Shown here: positions 1 to 5,761 of the stretch, piece after piece
Layout of the letters: every line of letters starts with the position of its first letter
Position numbering within the stretch: the stretch's first letter is position 1
From: Flavobacterium sp.
GTDB taxonomy: Bacteria > Bacteroidota > Bacteroidia > Flavobacteriales > Flavobacteriaceae
DNA: 5,761 nt
Assembly (NCBI GenBank): GCA_024642295.1
Contig: JAHEBK010000122.1
Location: 1-5,761 of the forward strand
Direction: 5' to 3'
Position numbers and translations under genes: made by a program
Notes under the pieces: generated by a model
Seen by the model: the letters and a program-made list of their open reading frames with translations, nothing else
Database searches by the model: none
Told to the model about the DNA's origin: nothing

Positions 1-1260
1 GATTTATGGTTTCAATGGAAAGGAAAGCCTTTATTGCTATACGGTCAGCATGAAATGCCTGAAAGGAATAAAGTAAACGATATTAAATTTTCAGATGAAA
101 TAAATTCTTTTTTTAGCTTAAAGCAAAGTTGGGCTTGGACCTCACTGCCTTGGTACGATAAAAAAGGGCAGGACGAATGGCCTTGGGTAGACCACTATCC
201 ACAAGCAGTATCGTGGCATAGCAATCCAAATGAGAAAGAAATGGTTCCTGTGGCCGTAGCGCAACATCCATTATCTAATATTGGGCGTAGTTTTCATGAT
301 TTTCACCAACCTGAAACCAATAAATATGACTTGACCAAATACACAGATAAGGGTTTGTTTTTTCAAGAACAATGGAATCGGGCAATAGAAGTTGACCCTG
401 AATTTGTGTTTGTTACCGGTTGGAATGAATGGTCGGCGCACAGTCAAAAAATGGGTGCTAATATTAATAGTGAATTGCAAAAATGGAGTTTTTATCCAGG
501 TGCACATTTAGGGAAAGCAGGCAAGCCAATACAAGAAGGCGACACCTATTTTATAGACCAATACAATCAAGAATACAGTAGAGATATTGAACCTATGAAA
601 GGTGGTCATACGGATAATTATTATTATCAACTTATGGGAAATATTCGCAGGTTCAAGGGCATGGATAAACCATTAAATTCTCAACCCTTTAAAACCATTT
701 CAATTTCTGGAAGTTTTGAGCAATGGAATTCCATTGAAAACGTGTTTTATGACCATCTTGGAGATACGGAGCATAGGCATAGCGAAAAACAAGGTTCAGC
801 GGGACCTTATATTAATACAAATGGTAGGAATGATATTGAGTTATGTAAAGTGTCTAGAGATAAAGAATATGTTTTCTTCTATGTTAAAACAAAAAATAAA
901 TTAACACCAAATTCTGATGCTAACTGGATGTTATTGTTAGTTGATATCGATCAAAACAAATCTACTGGTTGGGAGGGGTATGATATGATAATCAACAAAA
1001 ATATTATAAATAGTAAAAAAACGACCGTTCTTAAATATAATCAGAAAAAAGGGTGGGTAAAAGCCCTAGAAACCTTTTACAAAGTAGAAGGAGACGAACT
1101 GATGCTGTCTGTTCCTGTTAAGCTTTTTAATCAAAATGAAGGATTAAATTTTGATTTTCATTGGGTGGATAATCCGATGCAATTAGAAAAGATATATGAT
1201 TTATTTCAAGCTGGAGATAATGCCCCGAGCAGAAGGGCTAATTATAGATTTTCGGAATAA
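1..1260 (+). CDS. GH99/GH71-like exported glycan-active protein with C-terminal CBM9/DOMON-like domain (5' truncated)
   Basis: The frame is open from base 1 to TAA at 1258-1260 (419 residues visible), so the gene begins upstream of the window. A TTG at 34 could be read as a start, but the 11 codons before it (DLWFQWKGKPL) continue the same protein and the start is rejected. The first ~200 residues are rich in Trp, His and Asp and include WPWVDHYPQ (~60-68), VAVAQHP (~84-90) and VTGWNEWSA (~138-146). The WNEW element resembles the 'AWNEW' motif of GH99-like/WbsX (PF14307-type) TIM-barrel proteins, suggesting a glycosidase or related glycan enzyme. Residues ~226-411 look like a CBM9/DOMON-type beta-sandwich: an ISGSFEQWN start, DIDQNKSTGWEGYDMIIN, FDFHWVDNP, and a closing GDNAPSRRANYRF. 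Any signal peptide would lie in the missing 5' part. It sits just upstream of sulfatase genes on the same strand, which fits a role in sulfated-polysaccharide breakdown. The domain class is moderately sure; the reaction and substrate are not known. Confidence 0.8.
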   Translation, partial: DLWFQWKGKPLLLYGQHEMPERNKVNDIKFSDEINSFFSLKQSWAWTSLPWYDKKGQDEWPWVDHYPQAVSWHSNPNEKEMVPVAVAQHPLSNIGRSFHDFHQPETNKYDLTKYTDKGLFFQEQWNRAIEVDPEFVFVTGWNEWSAHSQKMGANINSELQKWSFYPGAHLGKAGKPIQEGDTYFIDQYNQEYSRDIEPMKGGHTDNYYYQLMGNIRRFKGMDKPLNSQPFKTISISGSFEQWNSIENVFYDHLGDTEHRHSEKQGSAGPYINTNGRNDIELCKVSRDKEYVFFYVKTKNKLTPNSDANWMLLLVDIDQNKSTGWEGYDMIINKNIINSKKTTVLKYNQKKGWVKALETFYKVEGDELMLSVPVKLFNQNEGLNFDFHWVDNPMQLEKIYDLFQAGDNAPSRRANYRFSE

Positions 1261-1312
1261 TACGATGTTAAATAATTTTATCAAAAAGTAATTAAACAAC
1301 TAAAAAATAATT
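1261..1312 (+). other. 52-bp A/T-rich intergenic leader
   Basis: Only 7 of 52 bases are G or C. There is no inverted repeat with a T-run that would act as a terminator, and no match to the Bacteroidota promoter pattern (TTTG near -33, TAnnTTTG near -7). The A-rich stretch just before the ATG at 1313 (ctaaaaaataatt) is the kind of leader Bacteroidota ribosomes use in place of a Shine-Dalgarno sequence. Read-through from the upstream gene is therefore the simplest view, although this is the largest gap in the window and the best place for a weak internal promoter. Confidence 0.4.
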
Positions 1313-1831
1313 ATGATTAAAAACCTAATTCTCGGAATTGCTTTTGCTACAATTTTCGCAATGAAATTGAAAGCTCAAGAATCTTCAAACACGGAAAGTG
1401 TATTTAGATTAAATTTTTTAACTGCTTCTGCTGAGGTAGAATTACCCACAGGAAATAATTCCACATTTTCAACTGCTTTGGGACTTGATTTTTCATTCTT
1501 TTTGGGAGCTGATCATAAATTCTATTATAATTTTGAAAAAAGAAAATCAGAAGGGAAAGTAACAGATAATAATTCGGGGAATTTTATAGCGCTAAGAGGT
1601 ATTGCCAGAGGAGATGGCTTTTTTGGAGGCGGAGGTGATATTAACGATAAGTCAAAAGTTGTTGAATGGCTTGGTTTGGGTGCAACTTGGGGACTACAAC
1701 GAAAATTTGACGGCAATTTTCACTTGTTGTTTGATATAGGGCCTGCAATGCTATATTCAACAAGAGATAAAGACTTTAGGTTTTATCCAATGCTTAAATT
1801 TAATTTGGGATTCGACTTAAAAACTAAGCTT
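1313..1831 (+). CDS. Small exported beta-barrel-like protein, stop codon missing in frame
   Basis: Residues 1-22 are a signal peptide: Lys at position 3, a hydrophobic core (LILGIAFATIFAM) and a KAQ cleavage region. The ~150 residues that follow alternate polar and hydrophobic/aromatic residues in short segments separated by Gly/Asn/Asp turns, for example FSTALGLDFSFFLG (52-65), HKFYYNFEK (68-76), FHLLFDIGPAMLYS (136-149) and FYPMLKFNLGFDLK (157-170). There is a glycine-rich loop at 101-109. Size and pattern fit a small, roughly eight-stranded outer-membrane beta-barrel, and the segment ending FNLGFDLK looks like a natural barrel C-terminus. No specific family is recognised and the function is unknown. 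In the -1 frame a TAA lies at 1825-1827, immediately after this C-terminus, so the intact protein was probably ~171 residues. ATG 1313 is chosen because it precedes the signal peptide directly and follows an A-rich leader. It is not a usual member of a sulfatase operon. Confidence 0.6.
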
Positions 1832-3433
1832 ATGAAACTAAGAATAATTATTTTAATGCTATACGTTGTTTTACCATACATAGTATTGGCTCAAACAACT
1901 AGTAGACCCAACGTAATATTAATAGTAGCAGACGACTTAGGGTATAGTGATTTAGGGTGTTATGGAGGTGAAATAAAAACACCTTCGTTAGATAAATTAT
2001 CTAATGAAGGTATTCGTTTATCCAATATGCACAATGCCAGTATGTGTGTTATTTCTAGAACATCATTGCTTACTGGAAATTGGTGGACTAAAGCCGGTAG
2101 CGGTATTAAAAATGGTCCAAATTTAGCGCAGGAATTAAAAAAAGTAGGGTACCGAACAGGAATAGTTGGAAAATGGCATTTAGAGGACGAACCTAATAAC
2201 AAAGGCTTTGACTATTTTTTTGGTTATTTGGGGGGGTATGCCTCGTATTTCAGCGGACATAAAAGTTATAGGCTGAATAAGGAAGAATTTACCGATTACG
2301 GTAAAAATTATTACAGTACTGATGCCTTTACTGATAGAGCAATTGATTTTGTTGCTCCTAAACAGGAAAATGGTAAAGAGGCTCCTTTCTTTTTATACTT
2401 GAGTTACCAGTCACCACACAACCCATTACAAGCTCCAAAAGAAGACATCCTCAAGTATAGGGGGAAATACTTAAAAGGCTGGGAAAGTATCAGGAAGGCA
2501 AGATTAAAAAAACAAACAGAATTAGGGATTCTTAGTCCTGGAATTGCAATTCCTAGTTATCCTCAAAATTTACCAGATTGGGAATCGTTGTCCGATGAAC
2601 AAAAAGATTTAGAAGATCTAAGAATGTCTGTTTATGCGGCAATGGTTGAACGTATGGATACTGGAATTGGTAGGCTTATGAAAAAGTTGCAGGAAACTAA
2701 CCAAGCTGAAAATACACTTATATTGTTTTTAAGTGATAATGGTACCGATTCATTTTCTGTAATGGATGACAATATGCTTAAAAGAGGGCTGTTACCAGGA
2801 GATCCGGATTCTAATTATCAATTAGGAACGGGTTGGGCCTATGCTAGCGTTACCCCTTGGCGTTTATATAAAATCAGTCAGCATGGAGGAGGTGTTAAAA
2901 CAGGTGCCATAGCATGGTGGCCTAAAGGCATTAAAAAAACAGGTAGCGTCCAGTCTAATGCCTTACATGTAGTAGATATTATGCCTACAATTCTGGAGAC
3001 TGCTAACTATAATAATTCAAAAACAGCCGACAAATTTTTAAAGTCTTTGTCAGGAGAATCATTTGTGTCATTATTGGAAGGGAATAATTGGGAGAGAAAA
3101 TCACCTATGTATTTTCAATTTATGGATAATCGTGCCATTAGAACAAAGGAATGGAGCTTATTAGAAGTTGATGGTTCTGGTTGGGAATTGTATGATACCA
3201 AAAAAGATCCGCTCGAAACAAATGATTTATATGCTACCCAAAAAAATATAGCATCCCAGTTATCCAAAGACTGGATGAATTGGTGGCTTAGCTATAATAA
3301 AAATTATGTTCCCAAGAGCACCAAAAATAGCATTCATTATAGCGCACAAGGCGACAGAGGTTCAGGTAACCAATACAAACCTTCGGCAATGCCAAGCAAA
3401 TTAAAAAATCACATTCCAGTGCCATTAAATTAA
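1313..3433 (+). CDS. Continuous ORF joining a beta-barrel-like protein to a sulfatase (probably two genes)
   Basis: As sequenced, one 706-codon frame runs from ATG 1313 to TAA 3431-3433 without a stop. Residues 1-173 form an exported beta-barrel-like protein with its own signal peptide. Residue 174 is a Met that opens a second typical signal peptide, followed at once by a full-length sulfatase of 533 residues. A mature enzyme with a second cleavable signal peptide in its middle makes little sense, and a sulfatase of ~530 residues is already complete. This is therefore best read as two adjacent genes fused by loss of one base or by loss of a stop codon; the parts are described in the next entries. 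A gene caller would report the whole frame as one sulfatase with a long N-terminal extension. If the sequence is right and the chain is made as one piece, it would be an unusual outer-membrane-barrel/sulfatase fusion. Confidence 0.55.
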   Translation: MIKNLILGIAFATIFAMKLKAQESSNTESVFRLNFLTASAEVELPTGNNSTFSTALGLDFSFFLGADHKFYYNFEKRKSEGKVTDNNSGNFIALRGIARGDGFFGGGGDINDKSKVVEWLGLGATWGLQRKFDGNFHLLFDIGPAMLYSTRDKDFRFYPMLKFNLGFDLKTKLMKLRIIILMLYVVLPYIVLAQTTSRPNVILIVADDLGYSDLGCYGGEIKTPSLDKLSNEGIRLSNMHNASMCVISRTSLLTGNWWTKAGSGIKNGPNLAQELKKVGYRTGIVGKWHLEDEPNNKGFDYFFGYLGGYASYFSGHKSYRLNKEEFTDYGKNYYSTDAFTDRAIDFVAPKQENGKEAPFFLYLSYQSPHNPLQAPKEDILKYRGKYLKGWESIRKARLKKQTELGILSPGIAIPSYPQNLPDWESLSDEQKDLEDLRMSVYAAMVERMDTGIGRLMKKLQETNQAENTLILFLSDNGTDSFSVMDDNMLKRGLLPGDPDSNYQLGTGWAYASVTPWRLYKISQHGGGVKTGAIAWWPKGIKKTGSVQSNALHVVDIMPTILETANYNNSKTADKFLKSLSGESFVSLLEGNNWERKSPMYFQFMDNRAIRTKEWSLLEVDGSGWELYDTKKDPLETNDLYATQKNIASQLSKDWMNWWLSYNKNYVPKSTKNSIHYSAQGDRGSGNQYKPSAMPSKLKNHIPVPLN
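1819..1831 (+). other. Putative frameshift site at the fusion junction (A5 run, out-of-frame TAA)
   Basis: The junction reads gac tta aaa act aag ctt ATG in the open frame. The five A residues are 1819-1823. One additional A would give gac tta aaa aac TAA gctt ATG: the barrel protein would end at Asn and the sulfatase ATG at 1832 would start 4 bases later, a normal operon spacing. The same result comes from a -1 ribosomal slip, since a Lys tRNA on AAA 1820-1822 re-pairs perfectly with AAA 1819-1821. The site is not a classical X XXY YYZ heptamer and no obvious stimulatory hairpin follows, so a base deletion (natural or a sequencing/assembly error) is more likely than programmed slippage. Confidence 0.5.
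1832..3433 (+). CDS. Type I (S1) sulfatase, S1_4-like, with atypical CVISR active-site motif
   Basis: Sulfatases (PF00884, alkaline-phosphatase fold) hydrolyse sulfate esters with a formylglycine made from Cys or Ser, acting here in the periplasm or at the cell surface. Read from ATG 1832 the protein has 533 residues, a usual length. Residues 1-21 are a signal peptide (KLR, hydrophobic core, VLAQ). Metal and active-site landmarks follow in family order: VADD (D34, D35), C72 within CVISR, GKWH (K114, H116), SPH (H196), SDNG (D302, N303), and K347/H351 in LYKISQHGGG. The normal CxPxR is altered, Ile74 replacing Pro (codons 2045-2059), and HEGG is HGGG; Arg76 is kept. GWAYASVTPWRLYK, NRAIRTKEW and WELYDTKKDP, plus a Trp-rich end, resemble subfamily S1_4, which includes sulfatases acting on 3-sulfated galactose; this placement is by eye. 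A ~45-residue tail after SKDWMNWW is basic and low in hydrophobics. The gene is 8 bases from the DUF1080 gene. Confidence 0.85.
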   Translation: MKLRIIILMLYVVLPYIVLAQTTSRPNVILIVADDLGYSDLGCYGGEIKTPSLDKLSNEGIRLSNMHNASMCVISRTSLLTGNWWTKAGSGIKNGPNLAQELKKVGYRTGIVGKWHLEDEPNNKGFDYFFGYLGGYASYFSGHKSYRLNKEEFTDYGKNYYSTDAFTDRAIDFVAPKQENGKEAPFFLYLSYQSPHNPLQAPKEDILKYRGKYLKGWESIRKARLKKQTELGILSPGIAIPSYPQNLPDWESLSDEQKDLEDLRMSVYAAMVERMDTGIGRLMKKLQETNQAENTLILFLSDNGTDSFSVMDDNMLKRGLLPGDPDSNYQLGTGWAYASVTPWRLYKISQHGGGVKTGAIAWWPKGIKKTGSVQSNALHVVDIMPTILETANYNNSKTADKFLKSLSGESFVSLLEGNNWERKSPMYFQFMDNRAIRTKEWSLLEVDGSGWELYDTKKDPLETNDLYATQKNIASQLSKDWMNWWLSYNKNYVPKSTKNSIHYSAQGDRGSGNQYKPSAMPSKLKNHIPVPLN

Positions 3434-3441
3434 AATAGCTA

Positions 3442-4212
3442 ATGAGTATCAAAACTAATTTTCAAAATCTCCTAGTATCACTTTTGTTAATAATAAGCTT
3501 GCAAGCTTGTAAGGTAAAGCCAAGTGGTATCCAAAATAATCAAACGGACTTTGTAGATATTTTTGATGGTAAAACGTTGAACAATTGGATTGGCGACCCA
3601 ACCTATTGGAAGGTTGAAGATGGGAACTTAGTAGGTTTTGTGACAGCTGAAACGCTATTGAAACAAAATTCCTTTATTATTTGGCAAGGAGGAACTCCTA
3701 AAGATTTTGAATTAAAAATCACCTATAAAATTACTGAAAATGGTAATAGTGGGGTTAACTATCGCAGTCAAATTATGGATAACATTCCATTTGCGTTAAA
3801 AGGATATCAAGCTGACATTGATGGCAAAAATAATTATACAGGACAGAATTATGAGGAAAGAAAGCGCACCACGTTAGCCTATCGCGGCGAGCGGGTTGTA
3901 TTGTCTCCAGCGCCTACTGCTAATTTAAAAGAGGGAATAAAAAAGAATGCTTGGCAGTACCGAGAGATTGTCGGGAATCTTGGGGATGCTAATTCATTGA
4001 AATCCAGTATAAAAAATAACGATTGGAACGAAATGCATCTTATAATTAAAGGGAATAGAATGCTTCATTACATCAATGGTGTTTTAATGAGTGATGTAGT
4101 TGATAATGATCTTGTTAATAGCGTATCAAATGGACATATTGGTGTTCAAGTTCATGTAGGCCCTCCAATGAAAGTGTTGTACAAGAATATTAGATTAAAA
4201 ATTTTAGAGTAG
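3442..4212 (+). CDS. DUF1080 / 3-keto-disaccharide hydrolase-family lipoprotein
   Basis: The 256-residue protein has a lipoprotein signal peptide: Lys4, a hydrophobic core (LLVSLLLIISL) and lipobox LQAC with the lipidated Cys at 23. A short linker then leads to one laminin-G/concanavalin-like domain of the PF06439 (DUF1080) family. Family marks are FVDIFDGKTLNNW (37-49), WKVEDGNLVG (56-65), DFELKITYKI (88-97), NSGVNYRSQ (102-110), GYQADIDG (121-128), WNEMHLIIKGN (195-205), HYINGVLMSDV (209-219) and GHIGVQVHVGPPMKVLYKNIRLK (231-253). Some members are known to cleave 3-keto-glycosides, working with Gfo/Idh/MocA-type oxidoreductases that make the keto sugar; others are unassigned. No such oxidoreductase lies in this window. 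ATG 3442 gives the complete signal peptide and lies 8 bases after the preceding stop, with only an A-rich leader and no Shine-Dalgarno. Membrane anchoring is well supported; enzymatic activity is inferred from the family. Confidence 0.88.
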   Translation: MSIKTNFQNLLVSLLLIISLQACKVKPSGIQNNQTDFVDIFDGKTLNNWIGDPTYWKVEDGNLVGFVTAETLLKQNSFIIWQGGTPKDFELKITYKITENGNSGVNYRSQIMDNIPFALKGYQADIDGKNNYTGQNYEERKRTTLAYRGERVVLSPAPTANLKEGIKKNAWQYREIVGNLGDANSLKSSIKNNDWNEMHLIIKGNRMLHYINGVLMSDVVDNDLVNSVSNGHIGVQVHVGPPMKVLYKNIRLKILE

Positions 4213-4219
4213 ATATAAA

Positions 4220-5749
4220 ATGAAAATCACCTTAAAGTATAGCTTTTTGCCTTTAGTTGTTTTGGGATGTTTTTTAAACCAATCCTGTATATGCCAATCC
4301 AATACTCAAGTCATAAAAGAGTTTAAGAAACCTAATATTATTTTTTTCATGGTTGATGATATGGGCTGGATGGATTCGGAAGTATATGGCAGTAAATATT
4401 ACAATACGCCCAACATAACCCGATTGGCAAAAATGGGAAAACGTTTCACACGTGCATATGCTGCCAATGCGTTATGTTCTCCAACACGAGCAAGTATTTT
4501 ATCTGGAAAACATCCTGGTAGATTTTCATTAACAACACCAGCAGGACACTTACCACCAAATCCGAATGATGATTTATCACCAGAAAAAGGAGAATCTTGG
4601 ATGAAAATGGCTTGTCCAGGTTCTAGAACTTTTATGCCTTTAGAAGAATTTACCATCGCTGAAGCTTTAAAAACAAACGGTTACAAAACTGGTCATATTG
4701 GGAAGTGGCATTTGGGACATGAAGCATATTGGCCTGAAAAGCAAGGGTTTGATGTTAATATTGGAGGAGGGCATCATCCTGGACCTCCAAACTTCTTTTC
4801 GCCATTTAGTATAAGCACCCTTCCTAATCATAAGGACAAAGAATATATAACCGATCGCATTACAGATGAGGCTTTAATGTTTCTAGAAAACAATAAAGAC
4901 ACACCATTTTTTTTAAATTTTTGGCAATTCGCAGTTCATGCGCCTTATCAAGCACCATTGAATTTGATAAATAAATACAAGCAAAAGAATGACCCAAGAG
5001 GCAAACAAAACAATCCTATTATGGGTGGTATGATTGAAAAGATGGATGAAAGCTTGGGGAGAATGTTGGATAAATTAGAAGAACTTAATTTAATTGATAA
5101 TACCATTATTGTATTCTTTTCAGATAATGGGGGTAATATGTACGATGTGGTCAATGGAGATTTTCCAACAAATAATTATCCATTGCGTTTTGGGAAAGGA
5201 AACATTCATGAAGGAGGCATTCGTGTTCCATGTATTATATCTTGGAAAGGCGAAATTCAACCCAATACTGTTTCTGATGAGTTGATTCAGAGTATGGATT
5301 TTTATCCAACTTTTTTAGAAGTCACTAAAACCAAAGCTAATCCCAATCAATTATTGGATGGAATAAGTCTGATTGAAACGCTTAAAAATGATAAACCACT
5401 AAAACGAGAAGCTATATACAGCCATTTTCCACATTATTTTCCTGTAACCCACAACGTACCTTCAACTGCAGTGTGGTACAAGAATTACAAATTGATAAAA
5501 GAATATGGGGAAGGGAGAAACCGCTCCGACGCCTTCAAATTGTATGATTTAAAAAAAGATATTGGAGAGACAACTGATATCAGTTTACAATACCCAGAAC
5601 TTGTAGCAAAACTTTCTAAAATGGTGGAAAATCATGTCATTGAAATTGGTGGATTGCTACCTGTAAAAAACCCAGATTACAACCCAGATGCCGAAAGCAA
5701 AATGGGTAAAACCTATGACTTTCCAATAGATAAATACCCAAGTTACTAA
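4220..5749 (+). CDS. Type I (S1) sulfatase, S1_16-like, with canonical CSPTR motif
   Basis: This complete 509-residue sulfatase (PF00884) begins 7 bases after the DUF1080 stop. The N-terminus is an export signal. Cys17 (VLGC) or Cys23 (NQSC) might be lipidated, but neither is a good lipobox, so lipoprotein status is open. Active-site landmarks are complete: VDD (D46, D47), formylglycine motif CSPTR with C86 (codons 4475-4489) followed by ASILSGKHPGR, GKWHLG (K162, H164), H240 in AVHAPYQAP, SDNGG (D302, N303), and K326/H330 in FGKGNIHEGG. MGWMDSEVYGSKYYNTPN, RAYAANALCSPTR and TTPAGHLPP resemble sulfatases of subfamily S1_16, which contains enzymes removing 4-sulfate from galactose or N-acetylgalactosamine; the assignment is by eye. 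The C-terminal subdomain (YKNYKLIKEYGEG, KLYDLKKDIGETTD) is normal, and the protein ends with a Pro/Asp/Tyr-rich tail (NPDYNPDAESK). It requires a formylglycine-generating enzyme encoded elsewhere. All key residues are present, so it should be active. Confidence 0.93.
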   Translation: MKITLKYSFLPLVVLGCFLNQSCICQSNTQVIKEFKKPNIIFFMVDDMGWMDSEVYGSKYYNTPNITRLAKMGKRFTRAYAANALCSPTRASILSGKHPGRFSLTTPAGHLPPNPNDDLSPEKGESWMKMACPGSRTFMPLEEFTIAEALKTNGYKTGHIGKWHLGHEAYWPEKQGFDVNIGGGHHPGPPNFFSPFSISTLPNHKDKEYITDRITDEALMFLENNKDTPFFLNFWQFAVHAPYQAPLNLINKYKQKNDPRGKQNNPIMGGMIEKMDESLGRMLDKLEELNLIDNTIIVFFSDNGGNMYDVVNGDFPTNNYPLRFGKGNIHEGGIRVPCIISWKGEIQPNTVSDELIQSMDFYPTFLEVTKTKANPNQLLDGISLIETLKNDKPLKREAIYSHFPHYFPVTHNVPSTAVWYKNYKLIKEYGEGRNRSDAFKLYDLKKDIGETTDISLQYPELVAKLSKMVENHVIEIGGLLPVKNPDYNPDAESKMGKTYDFPIDKYPSY

Positions 5750-5761
5750 CTAATCCTATTG

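Noticed and set aside
34..36. TTG as a start codon for the first gene
   Set aside because: The frame is open to base 1 and the codons before the TTG encode sequence of the same character. The visible part also lacks any signal peptide, so the gene is cut by the window edge.
716..904. Short + strand open frame inside the first gene
   Set aside because: It overlaps the CBM9/DOMON-like domain in another frame. It has no plausible leader or recognisable product.
3495..3508. 14-bp perfect palindrome AAGCTTGCAAGCTT inside the DUF1080 signal-peptide coding region
   Set aside because: It encodes the SLQAC lipobox region and is a short tandem of HindIII-like sites. It is coding, not near a promoter, and has no second copy in the window, so it is probably chance.
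4399..4656. Open frame on the minus strand within the second sulfatase
   Set aside because: It lies wholly opposite the conserved active-site coding region of the sulfatase. Its product shows no recognisable motif, so it is a shadow of the real gene.
5750..5761. Possible terminator after the second sulfatase
   Set aside because: Only 12 bases remain after the stop and they contain no inverted repeat or T-run, so nothing can be called.

Overview
The window looks like part of a polysaccharide-utilisation or sulfated-glycan degradation locus from a marine-type Bacteroidota bacterium, probably a flavobacterium. The grounds are low GC, A/T-rich leaders without Shine-Dalgarno sequences, signal peptides ending in '-AQ', a lipoprotein signal, and two sulfatases next to a DUF1080-type protein. 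No taxonomic marker gene is present, so this placement is inferred from style and gene content.

All genes lie on the + strand and are tightly packed. Positions 1-1260 hold the 3' part of a gene whose start lies outside the window; it encodes a GH99/GH71-like (WbsX-like) domain and a CBM9/DOMON-like C-terminal domain. After a 52-bp gap (about 13% GC) comes one continuous reading frame, 1313-3433. It joins two proteins that look independent: a small exported beta-barrel-like protein (1313 to about 1827) and a complete sulfatase with its own ATG and signal peptide (1832-3433). Eight bases later is a lipoprotein of the 3-keto-disaccharide hydrolase family (3442-4212), and seven bases after that a second sulfatase (4220-5749). 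The last 12 bases hold nothing recognisable. No RNA gene, mobile element, CRISPR array, clear promoter or terminator was seen.

The set makes sense as one transcription unit for breaking down a sulfated, possibly galactose-containing, polysaccharide. Two exported sulfatases of different subfamilies would remove different sulfate groups, the GH99-like protein could act on the glycan backbone, and the DUF1080 lipoprotein could handle 3-keto sugar intermediates. Substrate assignment is inference.

Two points deserve attention. First, the beta-barrel/sulfatase fusion would be undone by one extra A in the A5 run at 1819-1823: the upstream protein would then stop at TAA 1825-1827, four bases before the sulfatase ATG. 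Second, the first sulfatase carries CVISR where the formylglycine motif CxPxR is expected, while the second has a normal CSPTR.
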